Assembly: GCA_037447655.1 (NCBI GenBank)
Contig: JBBHKE010003380.1
Location: 188,884-252,883 of the forward strand
Reading direction: 5' to 3'
DNA length: 64,000 nt
DNA from: Zygnema cylindricum
Taxonomy: Eukaryota; Streptophyta; Zygnematophyceae; Zygnematales; Zygnemataceae
A program made the position numbers and the translations under genes. The notes below the pieces were generated by a model, which ran no database searches, was not told the DNA's origin, and worked only from the letters and a program-made list of their open reading frames with translations. Positions 20,230 to 31,466 of the stretch are shown here, piece by piece (within the stretch, counting starts at the first letter, position 1; each line of letters begins with the position of its first letter).

Positions 20230-21281
20230 TGTTGAGATTTGAAATCTTTAGTTCCTTAAATAGAGTAGACCAAAAAGACTTAGAATAAATTCTAAGTAGT
20301 TGTATATAATACTTACCTTTATTTGTGTTACAGTAGCCAAAGTACAATAGAGTGTATTCTACCTCTGCAGGTTTTACGGAGGGGCGTCGACACGCATCAC
20401 GCAGCAGACAATTGGAATCACCAGATCAGACGGACAAAATCTGATCCGGATACCTCGGAAAATATATGGTACGTCTATTTTTGGAAACGTCCGGATATTT
20501 CGGAAGTAAGTTGTACGATACATGATCATTGATTTTGAGAGAGATCGACGGACACGATTCACCTGGGACCACAAGCATGATTCACGTGGGACCGCAAATG
20601 ACGAGGCGTGATTTACGTGGGACCACAAATGACGAGGCGTGATTCACGTGGGACCACAAGTGACGAAGCACCCATGTGCTTCTTACTACACTACGACAGT
20701 CGGTTGGACTTTAGCGACTACCGTGACTAAGCAATTGGAACATTTTGTACGGTTCGTCATCTAAAAATATTTGAATAATAGTGTTTTGTAGTTTAGTGTA
20801 TTAAAAATTAGTGTTTCATTAATTAGGTCTTTCAAAAATAATAATTAGGTTTTTGGAGGTACTCTAGGTACAGTAAAGTACAGGCTGGATACTTTGTCAT
20901 TAGTCAGGATAGTTCCGTAGTACGGTCACCCAAACTAGTGTGACCAGTAGATACTCAATGTGAGTATATATTTTAGGAATTAGCCAATTTTGTATTATCA
21001 AGTATTGGGAATATGATTTTCTAATGGCAGTTTTTGGGAAACTTCCAGACATCATATCTTATGGTTTACAGGGTCATTTGGGCTGCAATTATGGGAATTG
21101 TCATTTTACTGTATTGTTCATCACCATTGCAAATTTGAGGTATGTTGGCTATCTAATTCATATTTTGTGTCAGTTCAAAGTTGGCTCTTGAGTAGGTACT
21201 TTGATAGTTTCTGTTGTTTTTCGTGTCTACTTCCACTACTACTGCTGGTCCTCCTCCTGCAAAGGTGTTTGTAGAACAACA
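20230..21281 (+). repeat. Copia-2 5' LTR
   Basis: It begins TGTTGAGATTTG and ends AGAACAACA. It contains a 31-bp tandem repeat (20556-20671). Its 3' end codes for the Gag N-terminus: the STSTTTAGPPPAK frame runs through to the primer site, but the codon at the expected start (21222) is GTG, not ATG, in both LTRs. Confidence 0.9.
20556..20671. repeat. 31-bp tandem repeats in the Copia-2 LTR
   Basis: Units start at 20556 (short, 23 bp), 20579, 20610 and 20641, each with GATTCACGTGGGACC or a close variant. The same array is in the 3' LTR (25758-25875). The motif joins a near-G-box (CACGTGGG) and GTGGGACC, which fits the class I TCP consensus GTGGGNCC. A role as promoter enhancer units is inference. 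Confidence 0.75.
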
Positions 21282-22190
21282 GGTTATGGGCCTTTGGTAA
21301 AGAATTCCTATCTTCAATGGCTAAAAGTATGCTTACTGGGCGGCGATGGTTGAACCGTCGTTTGAAACAGCTGACTTATTGGGGCTCTTGGATGGCTCCC
21401 TCGATGAAACAAATCCAACTTGGGCGAAAAAGAATTCAATGGCAAGGAACAATCTAATTGTTGTATTTCATAAAATTTGGTCATGTCTCGACTAAAATTA
21501 AAGAAGGTGAGTGAGATTTGGACATCACTAAAATCGGCTTTTGAGAAAGCGAATGTTCACGAGGAGCTGCTTTTGGCTGGAAAAATTTGGGGATACAAAT
21601 ACTCGGGGGGAACTATGGTCGAGTATTGTGACAATTTTCGTGCCCTCATTCATGCTCACTCTTCTGCTGCGGGGTCATTTCGTGAGTTTCAACAAGCAGC
21701 TTTGCTTATTAAAGGTCTCCCTAGTAGCATGAAGAGTGTGTCTGCTCAATTAAAGAGTCATGATAAAGCTAGCTAGTCATTTCAGTTAGCGTATAATCTT
21801 ATATTAGAGGAAGAGACTAATACTAAACTCCTTCAAGGAGAAGGAAAAGTTGAAGCATTTGCCACAGACTTTGACAAAAGAAATGAGATTAATCAAAATA
21901 TGAGCCAATTTAACCAGAATCAGAATCAGTTTAATCAGTTTAATCAGAGACAGAATAGGTCATCTACGACTATTTGTTTTTATTGTTCTGAGAAGGGTCA
22001 TGGATACAGGTACTGTCCTAAACTGAAAAAGGCTAATGAAATAGGTTTATACAGGCCAGGTTGGCAGCACAGCCAGTATCATATAGGTTTTTCCGGAAAT
22101 CCTTCCCGTGGAAATGCTCTTTTCTCAGCTTCGGCAACTGATGCAGATGAGTCTCCAAGCTTGAATGAGCAAGAGGAGGCGGAGTTGTTT
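21222..22190 (+). pseudogene. Copia-2 Gag pseudogene
   Basis: The frame starts in the LTR and has early stops (after VMGLW and after IFNG). A frame change near 21477 leads into SRLKLKKVSEIWTSLKSAFE, then LLIKGLPSSMKS and LILEEE, standard features of copia Gag. A Q/N-rich stretch (21900-21960) precedes an intact CCHC knuckle, CFYCSEKGHGYRYC (about 21981-22022). The protein would coat element RNA; this copy cannot be translated in one piece. Confidence 0.8.
21282..21292 (+). other. Primer-binding site (half tRNA-Met) of Copia-2
   Basis: GGTTATGGGCC follows the LTR end AACAACA directly. Eleven bases match the anticodon-loop complement of initiator tRNA-Met before diverging. The layout AACA-GGTTATGGGCC is the same as in Drosophila copia. 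Confidence 0.8.
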
Positions 22191-22652
22191 GCTATGGCGG
22201 CTGCTATGGAGGGCCCAACGGATGCAGGATGGATCATGGACACGGGAGCGTTTGCCCACATGTGCCGAAACAAAGTGGCTTTTACAAATCTGCAGCAAAC
22301 ATCTCCAAGGAGTATCTACTATGCTTGTGGCATGAGTGTTCAAACCTCAGCTCAGGGTGATGTATCTTTAATGGTAGATGTGGGGGGAAAATCGGTAGAG
22401 AGAACCCTTCACAATGTTCTGTATGTTCCAGACTTTAAGAAAAATCTATTTTCTACATCATTAGTGGAGAGCAAAGGCTTTGAAGTTGTTCTGAAAGGAG
22501 GGAGACAGGTTGTTAACAAGAAAGGGAGAGTAGCAGTAACAGAACTAGAGATGCTAGCAAAATGTACCGGATGGACATGGCTGAATATAAAGAAAATGAT
22601 GTTCTCTACTATAGTGTCCAATCTGACAATGAGTTGTGGCATAAAAGATTAG
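22191..22652 (+). pseudogene. Copia-2 protease region
   Basis: It is in frame with the zinc knuckle. WIMDTGAFAHM carries the D-T-G-A active site of a retroviral-type aspartic protease (about 22232-22264). RTLHNVLYVPDFKKNLFS follows, the usual block after the protease. The frame ends near 22650 at the start of the Gag-pre-integrase zinc-binding segment, which is frameshifted. Confidence 0.82.
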
Positions 22653-22654
22653 GA

Positions 22655-23382
22655 CATATGAATTATAATAGTCTTTAAAAAATGGTGAATTCGGGAAAAG
22701 TTGAGGGAGTTTCTCTCAGTTCTCATCCTATAAAATCATGTGATGGTTGATCACTTGGAAAGATACACAAATTTCCATCTCCACAGGAAACAGACCACAG
22801 ATTGGAGAAAGTTCTGCAGCTAATACACTTTGATGTTCTCGGTCCTCCACAAGTGGCTTCAGCAGGAGGCGTCCACTATATGGTTACATTCATAGATGAC
22901 TACTCGAGGTACACTAAAGTCTACATCATGCAACATAAGAGTGAAGTGTTCACTCACATCAAACACTACAAAGGGTGGGCGGAACAACTTCGTGGAGTTC
23001 CAATCTTGGCGTTGAGATCGGACAATGGGGGAGAATACACATCAAGGGAATTCGAGGAGTTTCTTCTTCAGGAAGGTATTAGTCACAATCTTATTGTTCC
23101 AAGTCACAATCTTATTGTTCCATATATACCAGAATAGAATGGTGTTCTGAAAGATTAAATAGGACAGTGACAGAGAGTGCTCGGTCCATGCTTGCAGATA
23201 AAGTGCTAGATTTGAAATTATGGGCTGATGCACTTAACTGTGATGTTTATATTAAGAACAGAATTGCTTCTAGATCTCTTAGTACCACACCTTATGAGCT
23301 TTGGACCGGAGAGAAACCTGATGTTAGCCACTTAAAAATCTTTGGCAGCAAGTGTTTTTATTCTAGATACTTCACAGGATAG
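22655..23382 (+). pseudogene. Copia-2 integrase pseudogene
   Basis: The core shows HFDVLGP (first Asp), RSDNGGEYTSREFEEF (second Asp) and, after a frame change, MTESARSMLAD, which follows the expected catalytic Glu region. The C-terminal part ends TTPYELWTGEKPDVSHLKIF. A 21-bp in-frame tandem duplication (23081-23122) doubles the segment SHNLIVP just before the Glu helix, next to a stop at about 23136. Integrase would insert the DNA copy into host DNA; this one is dead. Confidence 0.82.
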
Positions 23383-23419
23383 ATGGAAAATGGAAGTTTA
23401 GGGCTTACCACGAATTTTT

Positions 23420-25415
23420 ATGGGGTATGATGATAATGCAAAAGGTTATAGAGTTTTTGTATATGAGAAAAATAAGGTGATAATTTCTAGGAATATTCGG
23501 ATTAAAGATGAGCTCGATTCTGTCGACATATTTAAAGTGTCAGACCAACCGGCAAAGGACCAACAGAAATATGTCATTTTTCACCATACGCAGCGAGTTT
23601 TCTTTCCACGGCCAAGTGAGATTGCTGTTCCTTCAGTCCAAGTTGTGCCTTCACGGGATGTTTTACCCCAAGTTCCGACTCAGACGGAACGAACTATCAC
23701 ACCGGTACAACAACCACAGGTCGTAGCTCAGACAAGGCAGTCTAATTCGAGGTTGCCAACGATTTCAGCCTCAAAATTTCCGGGGGGAAAGAGATCTAGC
23801 AGCCGCCTGCAAGCAAGCTCTCACTTTTCCTTTTTTGCAGCTACAGAGGAGCCTTTAACAATTCAAGAGGCCTTTGCATCACTTGAGAGAAGTCACTGGA
23901 TCGAGTCGGCAAAAGATGAAAAAAAGTCTATTATGGAGGCACAGACATGGGAGCTGGTGGATCTTCCTCCGGGCAGAAAAGTCATCGGCAGCAAATGGGT
24001 ATTCAAGGTGAAGCTGAACCCAGACAACACCATCGAAAGGTATAAGGCCAGACTAGTGGCCAAGGGGTATAATCAAAAAGAAGGTATTGACTTTGAGGAA
24101 ACCTTCTCTCTAGTTGTCAGATTTCCCACTGTCAGAATTTTGCTAAGTCTAGCGGCTATAGAGAATATGGAAATACATCAAATGGATGTTAAAACCACCT
24201 TCTTCCATGGAGAGTTAAAAAAACCATCTATATCAAACAACCAGAAATGTATGTTGAAAAGGGAAAGGAAGAATCAGTGTGTAAATTGATGAAATCTTTG
24301 TATGAGCTAAAACAAGCCCCTCGTCAGTGGAATTTGAAGTTAGATGAGTTTTTGACTGGGCTAGGTTTTAAGAGAATTAGCTCATATCATTCTGTATATG
24401 TTCTACAAGGGAGGATGGGATAATTTACATTGCGGTATATGTGGATGATTTATTATTAATAAGTAAGTCAATGGATGAAATAAACCGTATTAAAACAGCT
24501 TTAAGATGTACGTTTGAGATGAGGGACCTCGGTGAGGCCAAGTATATTATAGGTATACAAGTAGAAAGAGATACAAACAAAAGGTTGATTATGTTGACTC
24601 AGAAATAAGCAATAGGTAACATGCTGGAAAGATTTGAAATGAAAAATATGAAAGGATCCGTAACTCCCATGGAATTCAGGCAGAAATTGGAAAGAATTTA
24701 TTCAAGTTGAGGCATAATGGTTGGTGGGAGTCTAGAGACAGGGGAGGAAGAGTTTATGGCCTCAAAGCCATATAGACATGTTGTTGGAAGTCTCATATAT
24801 TTTATGAACTGTACGATACCCGTCATTGCAGCAGATGTGGGACTCTTGAGTAGAAGTCTCCAGAATCCTAAAAAGGCTGACTGGGAAGTAGCGAAAAAGG
24901 TGTTGAGATATCTTGCAGTTACTCGAAATCGCAAGCTTGTACTCGGAGGAGGAGAGGTGAGAATACAGACGTGGAGCGATGCTAGCTATGGGGACATGCC
25001 AAGCTAGAAATCTACAACTGGTTTTGTGCTTAAGATTGGAGATGGTACTTGCTGTTGGAGTAGCAAATTACAAAAGGTTACCGCTCAATCCACAATGGAG
25101 TCTGAATACATGGCAACAGCTTCGGCCCTCAATGAGCTCTTATGGGTCGAGTATATTCTACAGAAACTTGGGTACATGCAAACAGGTCCTCAGTCTATTT
25201 GGTGTGAGAACGAGGCAGCAATTACCATTGCCTCTAACCCCAGCCATCATTTTAAAAGCAAACACATGGATTTTAGACTTCACTTTGTCAAGAAAAAAGT
25301 ACTTGCAAAAGTCATGAAGTTGTGTTATTTACCAATCGAGAAGATGGTGGCTGATATGTTAACAAAAGCCCTCCTTGCTCCTAAGTTGAAGTTTTGCAGA
25401 GAAGTGAGTAACTGA
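23420..25415 (+). pseudogene. Copia-2 reverse transcriptase and RNase H pseudogene
   Basis: Reverse transcriptase begins near [20 protein letters not shown] (23898) and shows [27 protein letters not shown] and [15 protein letters not shown] frameshift near 24220 leads to SLYELKQAPRQWN, and a further frame has VYVDDLLL (about 24433-24456), the catalytic YVDD. RNase H follows: YRHVVGSLIYF, WSDASYGD and QKVTAQSTMESEYMA with its Asp/Glu residues, then KHMDFRLHFV and MLTKAL, ending at 25413. At least four frameshifts or stops break it. Confidence 0.88.
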
Positions 25416-25416
25416 G

Positions 25417-25434
25417 TCTAAAGATTTAGGGGAA
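25417..25434 (+). other. Polypurine tract of Copia-2
   Basis: AAAGATTTAGGGGAA lies directly before the 3' LTR start TGTTGAG, the position where plus-strand DNA synthesis is primed. Confidence 0.7.
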
Positions 25435-26482
25435 TGTTGAGATTTGAAATCTTTAGTTTAGTAAATAGAGTAGAACACACACATAGAATAAATTCTAAGT
25501 AGTTGTATATAAAACTTACCTTTATTAGTGTTACTGTAGCCAAAGTACAATAGAGTGTATCATACCTCTGCAGGTTTTACGAGTGGCGTCGACACGCGTC
25601 ACGTAGCAGACAGTTGGAATCACCAGATCAGACGGACAAAATCTTATCCGCATACCTCGGAAAATATATGGTACGGCTATTTTTGGAAACGTCCGGATAT
25701 TTCAAAAGTAAGTTGTACGATACACGATCATTGATTTTGAGAGACGTCGACGGACGTGATTCACCTGGGACCACAAGCATGATTCACTTGGGACCACAAA
25801 TGACGAGGTGTGATTTACGTGGGACCACAAATGACGAGGCGTGATTCACGTGGGACCACAAGTGACGAAGCACTCAGGTGCTTCTTACTACACTACGATA
25901 GTCGGTTGGACTTTAGCGACTACCGTGACTAAGCACCTGGAACATTTTGTACGGTTCGTCATCTAAAAATATTTGAATAACAATGTTTTGTAGTTTAGTG
26001 TATTAAAAATTAGTGTTTTATTAATTAGGTCTTTGGAAAATAATAATTAGGTTTTTGGAGGTACTCTAGGTACAGTAAAGTACAGGTTTGATACTTTGTC
26101 GTTATTCAGGATAGTTCCGTAGTATAGTCACCCAAACTAGTGTGACCAGTAGATACATAATGTGAGTATATATTTTAGGAATTAGCCAATTTTGTATTAT
26201 CCAGTATTGGGAATATGATTTTCTAAGGGCAGTTTTTGGTAAACTTCCAGACATTATATCTTATGGTTTACTAGGTCATTTGGGCTGCAATTTTCGGAAT
26301 TGTCAGTTTACTGTATTGTTTATCACTGTGGATATTTGAGGCATATTGGCTGATAGAGTCATATTTTGTGTTAGTTCAAAGCTGGCTGTTGAGTAGGTAC
26401 TTTGATAGTTTCTGTTGTTTTTCGTGTCTACTTCCACTACTACTGCTGGTCCTCCTCTTGCAAAGGTGGTAATAGAACAACA
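25435..26482 (+). repeat. Copia-2 3' LTR
   Basis: Homologous to 20230-21281 over its whole length, ending GAACAACA before ATACA. It has the same 31-bp array and the same GTG in place of the gag ATG. Confidence 0.9.
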
Positions 26483-26487
26483 ATACA

Positions 26488-28600
26488 ATATGACCTTAAG
26501 ACCCATATTGTATTGGTCGCAAAATGAAAATAAAAACTAACAGGGTTTAGTTGCACATTGATCGATAGAGAACTAAACGTCATGTCTAAATTTTGAAAAA
26601 CATTCGGACAAAAAAATGTTTTTCTGTGTGTTTTGAGGTTTTTTTTATTTATCTCGTCAGATTTGGACGATCGCACGGTCGCTGATCAAAGTAGCAATCT
26701 ACAAAGATCACATGAAAAGCCCGTAACACAACTTAAGATAAAAGCGCCTACAAAAGGCCTACAGTACAAACGCCTACTTTTGAACTATACTTGGAACCTT
26801 TGGCGTGTTGGTAGTCAAAAGCAAAAATTCCTAAATATTTTTTTTCTCGTACAGAAATCAACGCGTTTAACTCGCTCTTTGCGCACTAATCGGGCCGCCT
26901 CGTTCGTCTGGCTCCCTTAAACGAAATGTGAGGTTGTTTACAGAAATTCGGACCTCTCCGTACTATGACGTACCTCTTGTTTTGTTTTTATCCAGAAAAC
27001 AACATTACAAAGAATCTTGCCAATATTCTCCAAAAGTCTGGGAGTTAACAATGGCCGTTGGATGGTTTTTCGCGAAGCATTTGCTTCGAAAGTTTATGTA
27101 ATTGGTGATGTACCTCGTGAGGTACATCATCATTACATAAAAAATTGAGCCGCGACACGTTGGTTAAGTTACATATGTGTCAAGATGTCAACCAACGGAA
27201 ATAAAAAAAATTTGCACACGATATATACATTGAAAAATACAACTAAAAATATAAACGAAATCTCGTAACGCACTTTTGTCACGCTATTTTTGTAAGCGCC
27301 CATTCGTCTCTCTATTTATGGCAGCGCTCATTCGTCACGCGTAAAAACAAGAACCCTAAAAAAATAAAGTGGTATCTGACAAGGCGTCTGCAAAGAGTAC
27401 AAAAGTTGTGTTGCACTATGACGTAGTACCCACGTGCATGTACACAAATGAAGATTTTTGGTCGGTGTCGTAACAGGGTCTCCTAGCTCTCAAAAAATTC
27501 CTTTACTACAACTAATTTCAATCACAAATTCCACATATTGGAAAATATACATTCACATTGAACATCACTCACATAAGGATAAATTTTAAATTAGAAGAAG
27601 CTTCAATCCACATAACATTTGCTTAGTTTCTTGGCCTCATGGCTCAACCATTCTTTTAAAGCCTTTTCCACTACTCTCCACTCTTAATAATTATATCTCT
27701 TAACTATTAAAACCCTACTTAGTTAGTAAGAGATTTTAGTGCAAAAATGCCATTACTCCCATTTGGTTTTAATCGCTCAAGACCAAGATCAGTCAAAATT
27801 TCCACAATTTTTCCCAAAGGAAAAGATGTTTACTCTCCTCTTAGACTTCACTATTTATCCATCATCGCCCTGGACTAGCCAGGCCCGAGTCGACGCTCTG
27901 TTGAACAGGTTTTACCTGGGCTAATCATTGATCAGCGAGGACTGAAACTAACCAATTCAAAAGCGTGCAGAAATCTTTTACTAACTAAGTAGGATTTACT
28001 TACCAATCAAACGCTACATTTCACTATGTAACATTTACGTGCAAAATTGCACGCCAAACAAAACGCGACTTCGCACGAACGTGCGTTGCAAATTTCACAC
28101 GCGCAACAACCTACGAAATTACATAAAGTGAAAGTGACGTTTCGTACTAAAAAATGTACGAAACGAACCATCGTGCGTACCAAACGAAATATTGATTCAT
28201 TTGGTACTTTTAAACGTGCGCCTGAAATTCCGCGGCTAGTTTGACCCTTTACCCGTAACAATGAACACCCACTCGCTATTTAGACATCGGATGTAGCCTA
28301 AAGACACCAATTGTTATATCCATTAAAATACAACTCCAAATCTTGCGATTCTTTCGCGGACGTCTACCAAATTTAAAACTCTATATTCGTAACACTTAAA
28401 TACCCATTTACGAACAAGTTTGATCCACTATTATTGTTGCATCATCTTCTCCTTATACTTAACTAACCTAAAAACACATTTCATTTTCGAGACGGGTCTT
28501 CTATATTATTATCCCTCCAATATCTTTGTAAAAAGTCAGAATTTTTATCTTCTAAAGTTAACCCTTCTTCCGACCTTCCTAGATAATGCACTTGCCAGAA
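26488..28600. other. Non-coding spacer, possible gypsy 3' end
   Basis: No host gene is seen. A hairpin with arms 27093-27116 and 27119-27142 centres on CCTCGTGAGG. On the minus strand, TGTTACGA occurs at about 28397 and 27475; either could be the start of a gypsy 3' LTR, but no second copy is available to confirm it. Confidence 0.4.
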
Positions 28601-29011
28601 TATAGTATTACCGACCTTAAACTGTTGACCAACCCAATCTATTATCTATTTGTGGACCTCAGGTTTTATAATTATTTAGGGATCCAATTCCAATTCTCAT
28701 TCAGTTGGTCGAAGATTCCCTGGGTTCAGCTTACTGATGTGTATCACTGGATGATTTTTTGTTGAACGCGGAAAGTCCAATTTGGCTACAACTGACGATA
28801 TCATCTCGATTACAGTAAATGGTCTGATGTACTTTAGAGAAAATTTCCCCATAGGATCCGATTGTCCCTCGATCTTGCACCTGTAATGAATTGTTGAAAG
28901 CTAAACCTTGTCATCTGTGCTTACCACCCAATCACCCTGTTTGCGGTGAACATTTAATTCTAGTCTTCTTTATGCCTTCACTAATGCATCTCGGATTGTT
29001 TTCCAAACTGT

Positions 29012-29430
29012 TTAAATGTATTCCCAAAACTCTGTTCCAAAATTCATGTTCGGTTGAGTGACCCCTGTTATTAAGTCTAAAGCTTCTCTCCGTTGGTATC
29101 CATATGCAACTTCAAACGGTGAGAATCTTATGCTAGCATGTTTACGTGAATTGTATGCAAATTCGATTAATGGCAATTTAGATTCCCATGTGTTCTTGAC
29201 TCCATTGCAAACAGTCGTAATCATTTCCTCCATTGTACAGTTCATCCTTTGTGTCGGTGCAAACAGTCCTAATCATTTCCTCCAGTGTACAGTTCATCCT
29301 TTGTGTCGGTCCATCTGTCAGAGGATGATAAGAGGTACTCATTTTTAATTCATTGCCTAAATTTTGCTGCAATTCTTTCCTAATGCAGAGGTAAATTTTG
29401 AATCTCTATCACTCACTAGACAGAGGAACT
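29012..29430 (-). pseudogene. Gypsy integrase fragment
   Basis: SDRDSKFTS (second catalytic Asp) near 29420, then MSTSYHPLTDG and TQRMN toward the catalytic Glu, then WESKLPLIEFAYNSRKHASI and SPFEVAYGYQRR. A roughly 65-bp partial tandem duplication around 29220-29300 repeats the MNCT-EEM segment and shifts the frame. The first Asp and the zinc-binding HHCC region are missing. Confidence 0.78.
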
Positions 29431-29506
29431 CCATGATGTCTAACCATGTTGTCAAAATATAACTTTGCAATATTTACAACTGAATGAGTATTTTTGCAAG
29501 GGATAA

Positions 29507-30370
29507 TTATTGCCATTCAATACTGATATGATACTGATCGGCACCATATACAAACGTCTCATTCTCATAAAATACATATGTCAAAGGTGCGGCGATCACA
29601 CTGAAGTTCTTGATAAATTTATTGTAATAAGTGGCCAATCCCAAAAATGATCTAACTTTTGTGACATTAGTGGGTTCCTTCCAACTTTGGATTCCACTAA
29701 TTTTGGATGGATCTATTTTCACACCCTCTCCACTAACTATATGTCCCAAAAATAATTGTTCACTTTTAAGAAAATTAGATTTTGACAATTTTCCTTATAG
29801 TTTTCTTTCCCTTAACCTTTCCAACACTATCCTCAAATGAATTACATGTTGTTCCTTAGATTCGCTAGAAATTATAATGTCATCTATAAACACTTGAACA
29901 AACTCATCTATGGTTCAATAATCTTTGACAAGTAAGCGGTGCATTCAAACCAAATGGCATCACTATCCATTCAAAATGAGCGACTCTAGTTCTAAAAGCA
30001 GTTTTACCAACATCTTCAGTTCTAAATTGCACCTGATTAAAATCACTACGCAGATCAATCAAAGAAAATAATTTAGCACCTTTCAAACGATCTATCAAAT
30101 CAAAAATTAAAGGTAACGGATACTTATCCTTCGCTGTAATCTTGTTCACATTGATAACCGACACACATCCTCAACGTTCCGTCCTTATTTTTGACGAAGA
30201 GAACTGGTGCGACGTACGGTGATTTGCTGGGCTGAATACGTCATTTCTCCAGAAGCTCCTTGATCTATTACTTTAACTCTTCCCGCTCAAAGAAACAATG
30301 CTTATAAATTCCCGTGACATGAGGGTTACATCTTGGTTCCAAGTTAATAACATGTTGTACATCTCGAGAA
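29507..30370 (-). pseudogene. Gypsy reverse transcriptase pseudogene
   Basis: It shows [20 protein letters not shown] (30225-30166), then KYPLPLIFDLIDRLKGAKLF and SLIDLRSDFNQV with the first catalytic Asp (about 30090-30050). VFIDDIIISSES is the active site, with F-I-D-D for Y-V-D-D (about 29895-29865). The thumb FLGHIVSGEGVKIDPSKI and VRSFLGLATYYNKFI follow (29750-29620). Stops and frame changes break it. Confidence 0.82.
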
Positions 30371-30503
30371 GGTGGCCTTCTTGAGGGTAAATCACTTAGA
30401 AAAACATCCCGAAATTCAAAAATTAAATTTTTAACAAATACATCAGATGTATTAATGTCAGTTACAAAATCAGATTTTTGTTTTTCAAGATTTTTAGTGG
30501 TGT

Positions 30504-31247
30504 CTAATTTAGGAATAACATCAATGATAGTGTTTTCTCCCCCCCTTTCATCATAATTGCCTTAGTTACTAATAACATAAAATCATGATTTGTTTTATCT
30601 TTTAAATGCTTTTTAAATTGTTTAGCAGAAATTAAATCTTCCACTCCCAATTTGGTTATGTTATTAATATGATTCCTGTGCAATTTCTTCGACGGTAATG
30701 CTTGTAAAACCTTCCAACCATTTTCAGACTTCACTCTCAAAGTGTTAATTTCCCAATTAATTTGAGGGTTATGTTCTGTTAACCAAGGCTTTCCCAATAT
30801 TAACTCCTCACTACCCAATTTCATTATTTCACACACAACTTTCATTTTATGACTTTGGATATCCACTTCTATTGTGTCAGTTTGTAAATCTAATGTGGAT
30901 TTATTACCATTTGCCACTTGAACATGCAAAGGTTTTTCCCTTATGAATGTACAAATTTTATTTTCCTCTACAAACTTATGTGAAATAAAGCTATGTGTAG
31001 CACCTCAATCAACCATAACTCTCAATGGTTTCCTTTCCACTAAAGACTCGAATCTGATCAAACTGTGTTTGGTGTCATCGTTACTTAACTGTCCTAACAT
31101 AGGTATGTTGTTAAGTGTTTTATCAGAAGGATTGTTCAAACTAGGAATTGTAGTTAGCATCATAATAAATTCAGCTATCCTAGCCTTTCCATTCATTAGC
31201 TTGCCCTCCAGCGTTAACTCATTAACATTTAGATCTGGTCGACTCAA
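30504..31247 (-). pseudogene. Gypsy protease region
   Basis: Two minus-strand frames. 31247-31005 ends LRVMVD, where a D-S/T-G triad is expected (RALVDSGAT-like, here interrupted). 30929-30504 contains EELILGKPWLTEHNPQINWE, the conserved ILG-x-PWL element of gypsy aspartic proteases. The break between them is at the active site, so the protease is dead. Confidence 0.65.
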
Positions 31248-31256
31248 CTGAGGACT

Positions 31257-31466
31257 TCAAGCAAGTTTTTTTCCTTCTTTTTGACGAAGAGAAATGGTGC
31301 TCCGTACGGTGATTTGTTGGGTTGAATAAATCCTTTTTCTAGATTCTCTTTGATCTAATTTTTTAACTCCTTCACTCAAAGAAACTGTGCTTATAAATTC
31401 ATGTAACAGTAGGATTACATCCACGTTTAAAGTAAATAACATATTCCACATCTCGGGAAGGTGGCA
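31257..31466 (-). pseudogene. Second gypsy reverse transcriptase fragment
   Basis: This stretch is about 75% like 30190-30370 by eye (shared TTTTTGACGAAGAGAA, GTACGGTGATTTG, TGCTTATAAATTC). It is a second copy of the N-terminal RT segment, joined at 31257 to the protease region of the first copy and at 31466 to the cut end of Copia-3. Confidence 0.65.

Larger units (their letters stand above)
20230..26482 (+). mobile_element. Copia-2: full-length, decayed Ty1/copia retrotransposon
   Basis: The element is 6.25 kb with LTRs 20230-21281 and 25435-26482 and the target duplication ATACA (20225-20229 and 26483-26487). The order gag, protease, integrase, reverse transcriptase, RNase H is that of copia elements. 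Every domain can be recognised, but stops and frameshifts occur throughout, so it is inactive. The LTRs differ by scattered substitutions and small indels, so it is older than Copia-1. Confidence 0.93.
28610..31251 (-). mobile_element. Ty3/gypsy remnant (chromovirus-like)
   Basis: On the minus strand, protease, reverse transcriptase and integrase fragments follow in the Ty3/gypsy order (RT before integrase). RNase H, the start of integrase and gag are absent. Downstream of integrase, 28940-28620 reads like the integrase C-terminus (VSTDDKVQLSTIHYRCK, PVIHISKLNPG) and then FKVGNTIFWQVHYLG, faintly like a chromodomain. No LTRs are certain. Confidence 0.75.
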
